Below, piece after piece: positions 1-5,245 of a DNA stretch of 5,245 nt. The stretch comes from Comamonadaceae bacterium. Its GTDB lineage: Bacteria > Pseudomonadota > Gammaproteobacteria > Burkholderiales > Burkholderiaceae_C. The notes beneath the pieces are model-generated. The model was not told the origin of the DNA, ran no database searches, and saw only the letters and a list, made by a program, of their open reading frames with translations. How positions within the stretch are numbered: the stretch's first letter is position 1; the number at the start of each line of letters is the position of its first letter. The stretch lies in the NCBI GenBank assembly GCA_947457975.1, contig CANGYC010000181.1:1-5245 (forward strand). The letters are read 5' to 3'. A program made the translations under genes and the position numbers.

Positions 1-31
1 GAACGCACGCCCTTGGGCGCGGTGCTCTGAA

Positions 32-850
32 TCAGGCGCTCAGAAAGCGCCTCAGGGCCGCGAGCGTCTCATCAGGTGCTTCGGTCATCTGGTGATGGCC
101 CACCGGCACCCGGGCCACCTCGCAGGCCACGCCCCGGGCCTGGGCCTCCTGAATCAGCGTCTGCGCCGCCTTGGCCGGCGTCATCTGGTCCTGCTCGCCC
201 AGCACGAACAGCAGCCGGGCGCTGAGTTGTCCCAGCGCCTGCAGGCCTTGGTCGTACCCGTTGCAGGCTAGGAACCCCCGGTGCAGCAGGTTGACCTGTG
301 CGTTGCTGGCCTGCACCCGCCGGTTCAGTGCCGTGCTGGCGCCATGCACCCAGGTGCCCGGCCCCAGGGCTGAGGGGGGCGGCGCCAGGGTGCTGCGCGA
401 GAACTGGTTGATCAGCGCAATCGCCTTGAGCGGCTCGGCCTGCGCCGCCTCCAGCAGCTGGGGCGACACCCGCATGGGATAGGCACAGCCCACCAGCGCC
501 GCATGCGTGATGCGCGCTTTGAGTCGCGCAGCGGCCTCCAGCGCAATGAGCGAGCCCCAGCTGTGGCCCACCAGGGCGGCCCGCTCCACCTGCGCGGCAT
601 CGAGCAGGGCGCCCACGAAGTTGGCCGCCTCCTGCACCGTGGCCGGTGCCTCGCCCTGGCTGCGGGCATGGCCGGGCAGGTCCACGGCCAGCACGTTCCA
701 GCCGTGGTGCGCCATGAAGCGGCTTTGCAGGATCCAGCTGCTGTGGTCGTTGAGCACCCCGTGGATGAAGACCACCGTGGGCTGCCCTGCCTGCAGGGGT
801 TTGCCGCCGGTGTAGCAGTAGGTGAGGGCACCGTTAACGAGGAGTTGCAT
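32..850 (-). CDS. alpha/beta hydrolase fold protein, substrate unknown
   Basis: A 272-residue soluble protein with the single-domain alpha/beta hydrolase layout. An early strand leads into the oxyanion-hole segment FIHG (residues 28-31). The lid-entry motif VDLPGHARS lies at 56-64, and the nucleophile elbow GHSWG at 95-99 makes Ser97 the likely nucleophile. The strand LLFVLGEQDQMTP at 213-225 supplies the probable acid Asp221. Near the C-terminus, VGHHQMTEAP supplies the probable catalytic His252. The full triad is therefore visible, and the length is usual for the family. No signal peptide or membrane segment is seen, so it should be cytoplasmic. The start is 5 bases beyond the stop of the upstream sulfhydrylase gene and has only a weak Shine-Dalgarno (a G run followed by CTGAGCGCC), which suggests co-transcription and translational coupling. 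It is not homoserine O-acetyltransferase (MetX), which shares the fold but is about 100 residues longer and has a different elbow. The substrate (ester, lactone, epoxide or other) cannot be assigned from sequence. Confidence 0.9.
   Translation of the reverse strand: MQLLVNGALTYCYTGGKPLQAGQPTVVFIHGVLNDHSSWILQSRFMAHHGWNVLAVDLPGHARSQGEAPATVQEAANFVGALLDAAQVERAALVGHSWGSLIALEAAARLKARITHAALVGCAYPMRVSPQLLEAAQAEPLKAIALINQFSRSTLAPPPSALGPGTWVHGASTALNRRVQASNAQVNLLHRGFLACNGYDQGLQALGQLSARLLFVLGEQDQMTPAKAAQTLIQEAQARGVACEVARVPVGHHQMTEAPDETLAALRRFLSA
34..52 (-). terminator. Hairpin at the 3' end of the hydrolase gene, possible terminator without a U tract
   Basis: Seen directly: AGGCGCT (34-40) and AGCGCCT (46-52) form a perfect 7-bp inverted repeat with a 5-base loop, covering the last codons and touching the stop codon at 32-34. 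In the leftward transcript it would form a GC-rich stem exactly where the two-gene unit ends. No run of U follows, so it is not a canonical intrinsic terminator. It may slow polymerase or protect the 3' end, or it may simply be a by-product of GC-rich coding sequence. Confidence 0.3.
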
Positions 851-855
851 GGCGC

Positions 856-2157
856 TCAGCCCCCGGCCTTTTCGGCGACCTTGAGGGCACGCTTGAGGTC
901 TTCGATCAGGTCGGCCGGGTCCTCCAGGCCGATGGACAGGCGGATGGTGCCCTCAGAGATGCCGGCGCGGGCCAGGTCTTCGTCGCTCATTCGGAAATGC
1001 GTGGTGCTGGCCGGGTGGATCACCAGGCTGCGGCAGTCGCCCACATTCGCCAGGTGGCTGAAGACCTTGAGCGCATCGACGAAGGCCGCGCCTTGGGCGC
1101 GGCTGCCGCGCAGATCGAAGCTGAACACCGAGCCTGCGCCACGCGGGAGCAGACGCTGGGCCAGGGCGTGACTGGGGTGAGTCTCGAGCATGGGGTGGCC
1201 CACCCGGCTGACCAACGGGTGGCTGGCCAGAAATTCCACCACCTGTTCGGTGTTGCTCATGTGCCGGGCCATGCGCAGCGGCAGGGTCTCGATGCCCTGG
1301 AGGATCAGCCAGGCGGTGTGCGGGCTCATGCAGGCGCCAAAGTCGCGCAGCCCTTCGCGGCGCGCGCGCAGCAAGAAGGCACCGACCGTGCTTTCCTCGG
1401 TGAACACCATGTCGTGAAAGCCCGCGTACGGCTGGCTCAGCTCGGTAAAGCGCCCGGAGCGCTCCCAGTCGAAGCTGCCCCCATCCACCACCACGCCACC
1501 GATGACCGTGCCATGGCCCGAGAGGAACTTGGTGGCCGAGTGGTAGACCAGATCAGCGCCCCATTCGAGCGGCCGCATCAGCCAGGGCGAGGTGAGGGTG
1601 GAGTCGACCAGCAGGGGCACACCCGCCTGGTGCGCGATCTCGGCCACGGCCGGGATGTCCAGCACATCCAGGCCCGGGTTGCCCACGGTCTCGCCAAAAA
1701 AGAGGCGGGTGTCCGGCCGCACGGCCGCGCGCCAGGCGTCCAGATCGCCCGGTGGTACGAAGCTGGTCGCTATGCCAAAGCGCTTGAGCGTGTAGTGCAG
1801 CAGGTTGTGCGAGCCGCCGTAGAGCGCCGTGCTGGCCACGATGTGCGCGCCCGCGCCCATGAGCGTGGCAATCGCCAGGTGCAGCGCCGCCTGGCCGCTG
1901 GCTGTGCTGATGGCGCCGATGCCGCCTTCGAGCGCCGCCACGCGCTGCTCAAGCACGGCATTGGTGGGGTTGCTGATGCGCGAATAGACGTGGCCCGCAC
2001 GCTCCTGGTTGAAGAGGCTGGCCGCCTGCTCGCTGGACTCGAAGACGAAGGAGGTGCTCAGGTGGATGGGCACGGCGCGCGCACCGGTGGAAGGATCGGG
2101 CGACGCGCCTGCATGCAGGGCCAGTGTGTCGAAGCCGGGATCGGAGTAGCCGGGCAT
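856..2157 (-). CDS. metY: O-acetylhomoserine sulfhydrylase (O-acetylhomoserine aminocarboxypropyltransferase), PLP-dependent
   Basis: A 433-residue member of the Cys/Met metabolism PLP-enzyme family (fold type I), close to the usual MetY length of about 430. The family reaction joins sulfide to O-acetylhomoserine to give homocysteine plus acetate, the direct sulfhydrylation route to methionine, in the cytoplasm. Visible signatures: YSRISNPT at 58-65 (Tyr58 and Arg60 normally bind the PLP phosphate of the neighbouring subunit), SGQAA at 87-91, Tyr113 positioned to stack on the cofactor, VDST at 184-187 (Asp185 contacts the pyridine nitrogen), and HSATKFLSGHG at 206-216 with Lys210 the Schiff-base lysine. 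The C-terminal block LANVGDCRSLVIHPASTTH at 369-387 is typical of MetY rather than MetB or MetC. The segment after Asp185 reads STLTSP, where many MetY proteins have NTFATP or similar. The ATG is preceded by AGAGGA with a 4-base spacer. O-succinylhomoserine specificity (MetZ) is possible but less likely given the length and C-terminal block. Confidence 0.92.
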   Translation of the reverse strand: MPGYSDPGFDTLALHAGASPDPSTGARAVPIHLSTSFVFESSEQAASLFNQERAGHVYSRISNPTNAVLEQRVAALEGGIGAISTASGQAALHLAIATLMGAGAHIVASTALYGGSHNLLHYTLKRFGIATSFVPPGDLDAWRAAVRPDTRLFFGETVGNPGLDVLDIPAVAEIAHQAGVPLLVDSTLTSPWLMRPLEWGADLVYHSATKFLSGHGTVIGGVVVDGGSFDWERSGRFTELSQPYAGFHDMVFTEESTVGAFLLRARREGLRDFGACMSPHTAWLILQGIETLPLRMARHMSNTEQVVEFLASHPLVSRVGHPMLETHPSHALAQRLLPRGAGSVFSFDLRGSRAQGAAFVDALKVFSHLANVGDCRSLVIHPASTTHFRMSDEDLARAGISEGTIRLSIGLEDPADLIEDLKRALKVAEKAGG

Positions 2158-2161
2158 GTTG

Positions 2162-2167
2162 TCCTCT
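2162..2167 (-). promoter_or_regulatory. Ribosome binding site of the sulfhydrylase gene
   Basis: On the minus strand, AGAGGA lies 4 bases before the ATG at 2157-2155. This is a good Shine-Dalgarno match and supports that start over downstream in-frame Met codons. Confidence 0.7.
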
Positions 2168-2213
2168 GCAGTTGTGCGGTGGTGGTGCGCTTTTCGCCCT
2201 GGGGATTGTGGGC

Positions 2214-2219
2214 TATATT
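2214..2219 (+). promoter_or_regulatory. Candidate -10 box for the CBS-domain gene
   Basis: TATATT differs from TATAAT at one position and sits in the only AT-rich patch of the divergent region. The hexamer 17 bases upstream (TTTTCG, 2191-2196) matches TTGACA at only three positions, so the -35 element is poor and the promoter might depend on an activator. If used, transcription would begin near 2226 and leave a leader of about 85 bases. Confidence 0.35.
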
Positions 2220-2260
2220 GCAGGACACACCGCGCCCCTCAGAGGGTGGGAAAACGCGAA

Positions 2261-2276
2261 GGCCGCTCGCGCGGCC
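2261..2276 (+). other. Inverted repeat in the leader of the CBS-domain gene
   Basis: GGCCGC (2261-2266) and GCGGCC (2271-2276) form a perfect 6-bp GC stem with the 4-base loop TCGC. It ends 21 bases before the Shine-Dalgarno of the CBS gene. In the rightward transcript it would be a stable 5' leader hairpin. It does not overlap the ribosome site, so it might stabilise the message or act as an operator half-site pair. No T tract follows on the plus strand; only TTCGCGTTTT follows on the minus strand, so a terminator role is weak. Confidence 0.4.
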
Positions 2277-2297
2277 CGCCGCAGTTCAAAAAAATCC

Positions 2298-2305
2298 AAG
2301 GAGGA
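2298..2305 (+). promoter_or_regulatory. Strong ribosome binding site of the CBS-domain gene
   Basis: AAGGAGGA is a full match to the anti-Shine-Dalgarno core and lies 5 bases before the ATG at 2311. It fixes this start, even though the reading frame stays open for hundreds of codons upstream as an antisense shadow of metY. It also predicts high translation, stronger than for any other gene in the window. Confidence 0.85.
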
Positions 2306-2310
2306 GTGCC

Positions 2311-2772
2311 ATGAAGGTTTCAGACATCCTGCGCGTCAAGGGCGGCACCTTGTTCACGGCCCAGCCCGACGAGCCCCTGGCGCAAGCGGTTCAGATCATG
2401 GCTGACAAGGACATCGGCTCCCTGGTGGTGATGGCCCATGGCGACTTGGTGGGCATGCTGACCTTCCGCGAGGTGATGGCCTGCATCGTCAAGAACGGCG
2501 GCGCCATCGGCGAGACCCTGGTGCGCACCGCCATGGACGACCACCCGCTCACCTGCACCGCCGAGACCGAACTCGACGAGGTGCGCCGCATGATGCTCGA
2601 GCGCCATGCGCGCTACATGCCGGTGCTGAACCAGCGCACGCTGATGGGGGTGATCAGCTTCTACGACGTGGCCAAGGCCGTGGTCGACAGCCAAAACTTC
2701 GAGAACAAGATGCTCAAGGCCTATATCCGCGACTGGCCTTCAGCCGACGAGGCCGACGTCAAGCTCGGCTGA
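2311..2772 (+). CDS. Tandem CBS-domain protein (CBS pair), probable nucleotide-sensing regulator
   Basis: A 153-residue protein made almost wholly of two CBS motifs (roughly residues 10-60 and 73-125) plus a C-terminal helix (FENKMLKAYI, 130-139) typical of small stand-alone bacterial CBS pairs that open with MKVSDIL. Such pairs form a Bateman module that in other proteins binds adenosyl ligands such as AMP, ATP, NAD(H) or SAM. The partner and ligand here are unknown. The repeat cores are IGSLVVM (35-41) followed by LVGMLTFREVM (46-56), and ARYMPVL (100-106) followed by LMGVISFYDVA (111-121). The usual ribose-contacting Asp of the T/S-x-x-D motif is present in repeat 2 (Asp119), but repeat 1 has Glu54 instead. 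No catalytic, DNA-binding or membrane domain is fused. It lies 39 bases upstream of aroC on the same strand. A link to aromatic synthesis is only positional. Confidence 0.9.
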   Translation: MKVSDILRVKGGTLFTAQPDEPLAQAVQIMADKDIGSLVVMAHGDLVGMLTFREVMACIVKNGGAIGETLVRTAMDDHPLTCTAETELDEVRRMMLERHARYMPVLNQRTLMGVISFYDVAKAVVDSQNFENKMLKAYIRDWPSADEADVKLG

Positions 2773-2797
2773 GGGGCGGGCGTGCCGGCCGGTCGGG

Positions 2798-2803
2798 GAT
2801 AAT
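2798..2803 (+). promoter_or_regulatory. Candidate -10 box immediately upstream of the aroC start
   Basis: GATAAT matches TATAAT at five of six positions and ends 8 bases before the aroC ATG, so transcription starting 6-8 bases downstream would begin at or within about 2 bases of the ATG. No purine-rich Shine-Dalgarno is seen at normal spacing (the sequence before ATG is TCAGCCCCC); only GGGGA lies about 12 bases upstream. No convincing -35 hexamer is present in the GC-rich stretch 17-18 bases upstream. The box may serve a leaderless transcript, or aroC may be read from the CBS-gene promoter. Confidence 0.4.
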
Positions 2804-2811
2804 CAGCCCCC

Positions 2812-3912
2812 ATGAGCGGCAACACCTTCGGACACCTTTTCGCGGTCACCAACTTCGGCGAATCCCACGGCACGGCCATTGGCTGCGTCATTGACGGCTG
2901 CCCCCCTGGCTTGGAACTCACCGAGGCCGATATGCAGGCCGACCTGGACCGCCGCCGCCCCGGCACCAGCCGCCACGTGACCCAGCGCAACGAGCCCGAT
3001 GCCGTAGAGATCCTCTCTGGCGTGTACGAGGGCAAGACCACCGGCACCCCCATTGCCCTGCTGATCCGCAACACCGATCAGCGCAGCAAGGACTACGGCA
3101 ACATCCTGGACACCTTCCGGCCGGGCCACGCCGACTACACCTACACCCAGAAGTACGGCCTGCGCGACCCGCGCGGCGGCGGCCGCTCCTCGGCCCGCAT
3201 GACCGCGCCCATGGTGGCCGCCGGTGCCGTGGCCAAGAAGTGGTTGCGCGCGCAGCACGGCATCGAGTTCAAGGGCTGCATGACCCAGGTGGGCGAGCTG
3301 GCTATACCCTTCGAGTCCTGGGACCATGTGCCCCACAACCCCTTTTTCGCCCCCGTGGCCGATGTCAGCGCCCTGGAGGCCTACATGGATGCGCTGCGCA
3401 AGGCCGGCGATTCCTGCGGCGCCCGGCTGCGCGTGGTGGCCACCGGCATGCCGGTGGGCCTGGGCCAGCCCCTGTTTGACAAGATCGACGCCGACATTGC
3501 CTACGCCATGATGGGCATCAACGCCGTCAAGGGCGTGGAGATCGGTTCGGGGTTCGACAGCGTGGCCCAGCGTGGCACCGTGCACGGCGATGCGCTGACT
3601 CCCCAGGGTTTTGCCTCCAACCACGCCGGCGGCGTGCTCGGCGGCATCAGCACCGGGCAGGACCTGGAGGTGAGCATTGCCATCAAGCCCACCAGCTCCA
3701 TCATCACCCCTCGGCCCTCCATCGACCGTGCGGGCCAGCCCATCGAGGTGGTCACCAAAGGCCGGCATGACCCCTGCGTGGGCATTCGCGCCACCCCCAT
3801 TGCCGAGGCCATGCTGGCCCTGGTGGTGATGGAGCATGTGCTGCAGCACCGCGCCCAATGCGCCGACGTGCGCGTGGACACGCCGCGCATTGCCGGGGCG
3901 GCCGTGCGTTGA
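2812..3912 (+). CDS. aroC: Chorismate synthase
   Basis: A 366-residue cytoplasmic enzyme that converts 5-enolpyruvylshikimate-3-phosphate to chorismate with reduced FMN, the last common step to Phe, Tyr, Trp and folate. Length fits the family (E. coli about 361). All three family signatures are visible: GESHG at 16-20 with invariant His19; RPGHADYTY at 103-111 with the second invariant His106, leading into [16 protein letters not shown]; and [19 protein letters not shown] near residues 316-334. RRRPGTSR at 47-54 contributes phosphate and flavin contacts. The stretch after GRSSAR reads MTAPM, where E. coli has ETAMR; I recall similar TAP forms in Burkholderiales. It starts 39 bases after the CBS gene with a poor ribosome site, and its end abuts or overlaps the MFS gene. 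It is complete and intact, with a slightly extended tail after VDTPR. Confidence 0.98.
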   Translation: MSGNTFGHLFAVTNFGESHGTAIGCVIDGCPPGLELTEADMQADLDRRRPGTSRHVTQRNEPDAVEILSGVYEGKTTGTPIALLIRNTDQRSKDYGNILDTFRPGHADYTYTQKYGLRDPRGGGRSSARMTAPMVAAGAVAKKWLRAQHGIEFKGCMTQVGELAIPFESWDHVPHNPFFAPVADVSALEAYMDALRKAGDSCGARLRVVATGMPVGLGQPLFDKIDADIAYAMMGINAVKGVEIGSGFDSVAQRGTVHGDALTPQGFASNHAGGVLGGISTGQDLEVSIAIKPTSSIITPRPSIDRAGQPIEVVTKGRHDPCVGIRATPIAEAMLALVVMEHVLQHRAQCADVRVDTPRIAGAAVR

Positions 3913-3926
3913 GCGCAGGCCCCTCC

Positions 3927-5114
3927 ATGGCCCCGGCCCGCCAGCTGGCGCCCTTTGCGGCGCTGTCTGCCAGTTACTTCGCGCACATCGGTTTTTTCAA
4001 TCCCTACCTGCCGCTGTGGCTTAAGGACATGGGCCTGAGCCTGGTGACCATCAGCCTGCTGGTGTCGCTGCAGTCGGCCACGCGCCTGTTCGCCCCCTAC
4101 GGCTGGGGCTGGCTGAGCGACCATACGGGCGAGCGCGTCAAGCTGCTGCGCTATGGCGCCACCGCCGCCCTGGTGGCCTCGCTGGGGCTGTGGTTCGATG
4201 GCGGCGTGGCCTGGCTCTTTGTGGTGCTGCTGCTGATGTTCAGCCACACCAGCGCCATGATGCCCATGAGCGAGGCCGCCATGGCCCGCCTGGTCAGCCG
4301 GGGCGGCGTGTTCGATGCCAAGCGCTACGGTCGGGTGCGGGTGTTCGGCTCGGCCGGCTTTTTGGTGACGGTGATGGCCGCTGGCGCCTGGTTCGAGCAG
4401 CAGGGCATGCGGCATTTCCCCGCCTGGACCTTGCTCACCATCCTGGCCGTGACCGTGAGCGCCTGGTGCCTGCCCAACGTGAAGGAGCCCGTGGAAGCGC
4501 ACACCCCGCGCCAGAGTGTGTGGCCGGTGCTGAGCCAGCGCCCGGTGCGTCTCTTTTTTGGCGCGGCTTTCTGTCATGTGCTCTCGCACATCGGCATCTA
4601 TGTGTTCTTTTCGCTCTACCTGGACGAATTGGGTTACAGCAAGACCATGATCGGCCTCTTGTGGGCCCTGTCGGTGCTGGTGGAGATCGCCTGGTTCGTC
4701 ACCCAATCGCGCTGGTTGCCACGCTGGAGCCTGCCGGGCTGGCTCATGGTGTGCGCGGGCCTGATGGTGCTGCGCATGGTCCTGACGGCTGGGGCCGGCG
4801 AGCATCTCTGGGTGCTGGTGATCGCCCAGTGCCTGCATGCCTTTACCTTTGCCACGCACCACACGGTGTGCATTGCGCTGCTCTCCCAGCATTTTTCGGG
4901 GCCTCTGCGCGGACGCGGCCAGGCCCTCTACACCGTGATCGCCTATGGCGTGCCTGGCCTGATCGGCGGTGTGGCGGGGGGCTGGCTGAGCAGCCGCTGG
5001 GGACTGTCCAGCGTGTTCTGGGTGTCGGTGCTCACCAGCGTGCTGGCCACCTGGCTGGCCTTTCGCTGCTGGCGCGGGACGGCGCAGGTCCTGCCAGCCC
5101 AAGAACCCGGTTGA
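3927..5114 (+). CDS. MFS transporter, HcaT-like (MFS_1-like / 3-phenylpropionate carrier type)
   Basis: A 395-residue inner-membrane protein with about 12 hydrophobic helices, usual for the family. It opens with SYFAHIGFFNPYLPLWLKDMGLS (residues 16-38), read as helix 1 plus the following loop, and has the motif-A-like loop GWLSDHTGERVK (61-72) between helices 2 and 3. RYGRVRVFGSAGF (133-145) resembles the YGKVRLWGS segment of E. coli HcaT. In the second half, GYSKTMIGLLWALSVLVEI (236-254) and VIAQCLHAFTFATHH (298-312) also align by eye with HcaT. It is probably a proton-driven carrier of a small carboxylate or related compound; the actual substrate and direction are unknown. The ATG at 3927 is chosen because it gives a normal N-terminus, with AGG 7 bases upstream. 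TTG at 3909, overlapping the aroC stop as TTGA, would add 6 residues. ATG at 3858 would add 23 Arg-rich residues overlapping aroC and is unlikely. Translational coupling to aroC is probable. Confidence 0.88.
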   Translation: MAPARQLAPFAALSASYFAHIGFFNPYLPLWLKDMGLSLVTISLLVSLQSATRLFAPYGWGWLSDHTGERVKLLRYGATAALVASLGLWFDGGVAWLFVVLLLMFSHTSAMMPMSEAAMARLVSRGGVFDAKRYGRVRVFGSAGFLVTVMAAGAWFEQQGMRHFPAWTLLTILAVTVSAWCLPNVKEPVEAHTPRQSVWPVLSQRPVRLFFGAAFCHVLSHIGIYVFFSLYLDELGYSKTMIGLLWALSVLVEIAWFVTQSRWLPRWSLPGWLMVCAGLMVLRMVLTAGAGEHLWVLVIAQCLHAFTFATHHTVCIALLSQHFSGPLRGRGQALYTVIAYGVPGLIGGVAGGWLSSRWGLSSVFWVSVLTSVLATWLAFRCWRGTAQVLPAQEPG

Positions 5115-5138
5115 GCCCGGGCTGGACCTGACTGGGTC
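5115..5138. terminator. Convergent gap with short inverted repeats, weak bidirectional terminator candidate
   Basis: Only 24 bases separate the transporter stop from the glnS stop. The gap contains the palindrome GCCCGGGC (5115-5122) and a 5-bp stem GGACC (5124-5128) / GGTCC (5135-5139) with a 6-base loop. A longer alternative pairs CCAGCCC (5094-5100, inside the transporter gene) with GGGCTGG (5119-5125). These structures are symmetrical, so they could work in both directions, but no T run flanks them on either strand. A true intrinsic terminator is uncertain. Confidence 0.3.
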
Positions 5139-5245
5139 CTACTTCGCCCAGGAGTCTTTCAGGCCCACTGCCAGGTTGAACACGGGGTGGTCGCTGCGGT
5201 GGTCGACGCGGTCGGCCACAAAGTAGCCGTGGCGCTCGAACTGGA
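5139..5245 (-). CDS. glnS: Glutaminyl-tRNA synthetase, C-terminal end (partial, continues past the right edge)
   Basis: Reading leftward from the window edge, the frame gives 34 residues ending in TAG (5141-5139): [14 protein letters not shown], then [16 protein letters not shown]. This matches the end of bacterial GlnRS, where E. coli has FERQGYF and later KPVFNRTVGLRDTWAK. The piece belongs to the C-terminal anticodon-binding beta-barrel. The enzyme charges tRNA-Gln with glutamine in the cytoplasm. The catalytic part and start lie outside the window, so integrity cannot be judged. It is convergent with the transporter gene, and its last codons overlap one arm of a short hairpin. The recognition rests on a short but very characteristic tail. 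Confidence 0.87.
   Translation of the reverse strand, partial: QFERHGYFVADRVDHRSDHPVFNLAVGLKDSWAK

Larger units (their letters stand above)
2158..2310. promoter_or_regulatory. Divergent intergenic region between metY and the CBS-domain gene
   Basis: This 153-base gap separates two divergent starts and must hold promoters for both directions. It has one relatively AT-rich patch (about 2204-2220) in otherwise GC-rich sequence, a GC-rich inverted repeat (2261-2276) and an A run just before the CBS gene's Shine-Dalgarno. I scanned it for a MetR-type palindrome (TGAA-N5-TTCA) and saw none. The metY leader is too short and unstructured for any SAM riboswitch class I know. The shared AT patch could place both RNA polymerase sites close together, so the two units may compete or be co-regulated. 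That is inference. Confidence 0.6.

Noticed and set aside
1..30. A plus-strand frame ending in TGA at 28-30 (ERTPLGAVL), a possible tail of a convergent gene
   Set aside because: Nine residues are too few to recognise, and a stop in one frame of 30 bases is easily chance. The edge piece could equally be an intergenic spacer or the start of another leftward gene.
1085..1103. Perfect 8-bp inverted repeat with a 3-base loop (GCCGCGCC / GGCGCGGC), sharing the 12-mer CCTTGGGCGCGG with positions 11-22
   Set aside because: It lies inside metY over ordinary Ala/Arg-rich codons. Such GC palindromes and short shared words are expected in sequence of this composition, and nothing else marks it as a site.
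997..2310. Long plus-strand open frame running into the CBS gene in the same frame, suggesting a much larger protein
   Set aside because: It is antisense to metY over most of its length, its translation is Ala/Arg/His-rich without domains, and the perfect Shine-Dalgarno at 2298-2305 fixes the real start at 2311.
2158..2310. SAM or SAH riboswitch, or MetR operator, controlling metY
   Set aside because: The leader available to metY is short, no riboswitch-like set of paired elements could be drawn, and no TGAA-N5-TTCA palindrome is present.
2803..3858. Minus-strand open frame of 351 codons opposite aroC
   Set aside because: It lies entirely opposite the unmistakable chorismate synthase gene, and its His/Gly/Ala-rich translation is a typical shadow.
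3501..5102. Minus-strand open frame of 533 codons across aroC and the transporter
   Set aside because: It has the low-complexity His/Gln/Gly-rich translation expected from the complement of a GC-rich gene, crosses two well-supported genes and shows no domain.
4190..5131. Plus-strand open frame of 313 codons overlapping the transporter in another frame
   Set aside because: The transporter frame has clear membrane helices and family motifs; this frame is Arg/Pro/Gly-rich with none.

Overview
This 5,245-base window is a GC-rich, gene-dense piece of bacterial chromosome. By eye, third codon positions are dominated by G and C, which also explains the many long open frames antisense to the real genes. 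The chorismate synthase, sulfhydrylase and GlnRS tail look like those of Betaproteobacteria (Burkholderiales, probably Comamonadaceae). That placement is recognition from memory, not a database match. I see no mobile element, CRISPR array, rRNA, tRNA or phage gene.

Layout. Positions 32-2157 hold a two-gene leftward unit: a PLP-dependent O-acetylhomoserine sulfhydrylase (MetY family), followed after 5 bases by an alpha/beta hydrolase of unknown substrate. A 153-base divergent region (2158-2310) separates it from a rightward run. That run begins with a small tandem CBS-domain protein (2311-2772), then chorismate synthase aroC (2812-3912), then a 12-helix MFS transporter of the HcaT-like type (from about 3927 to 5114) whose start lies at or just beyond the aroC stop. 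After a 24-base convergent gap, the last 34 codons of a leftward glutaminyl-tRNA synthetase gene (glnS) enter from the right edge.

Function. The core is amino-acid housekeeping: sulfide incorporation into homocysteine for methionine, the last common step of aromatic amino-acid synthesis, and glutamine tRNA charging. The hydrolase, the CBS protein and the transporter are accessory genes whose ligands cannot be read from sequence. The transporter resembles the 3-phenylpropionate carrier family and is probably co-translated with aroC, so an aromatic or carboxylate substrate is an attractive but unproven guess.

I did not find a clearly new biological system. The points most worth a second look are a near-consensus -10 box (GATAAT) placed so close to the aroC ATG that it could drive a leaderless mRNA, the tight aroC-MFS junction, the unassigned hydrolase tied to metY, and an Asp-to-Glu change in the first ribose-binding motif of the CBS protein.
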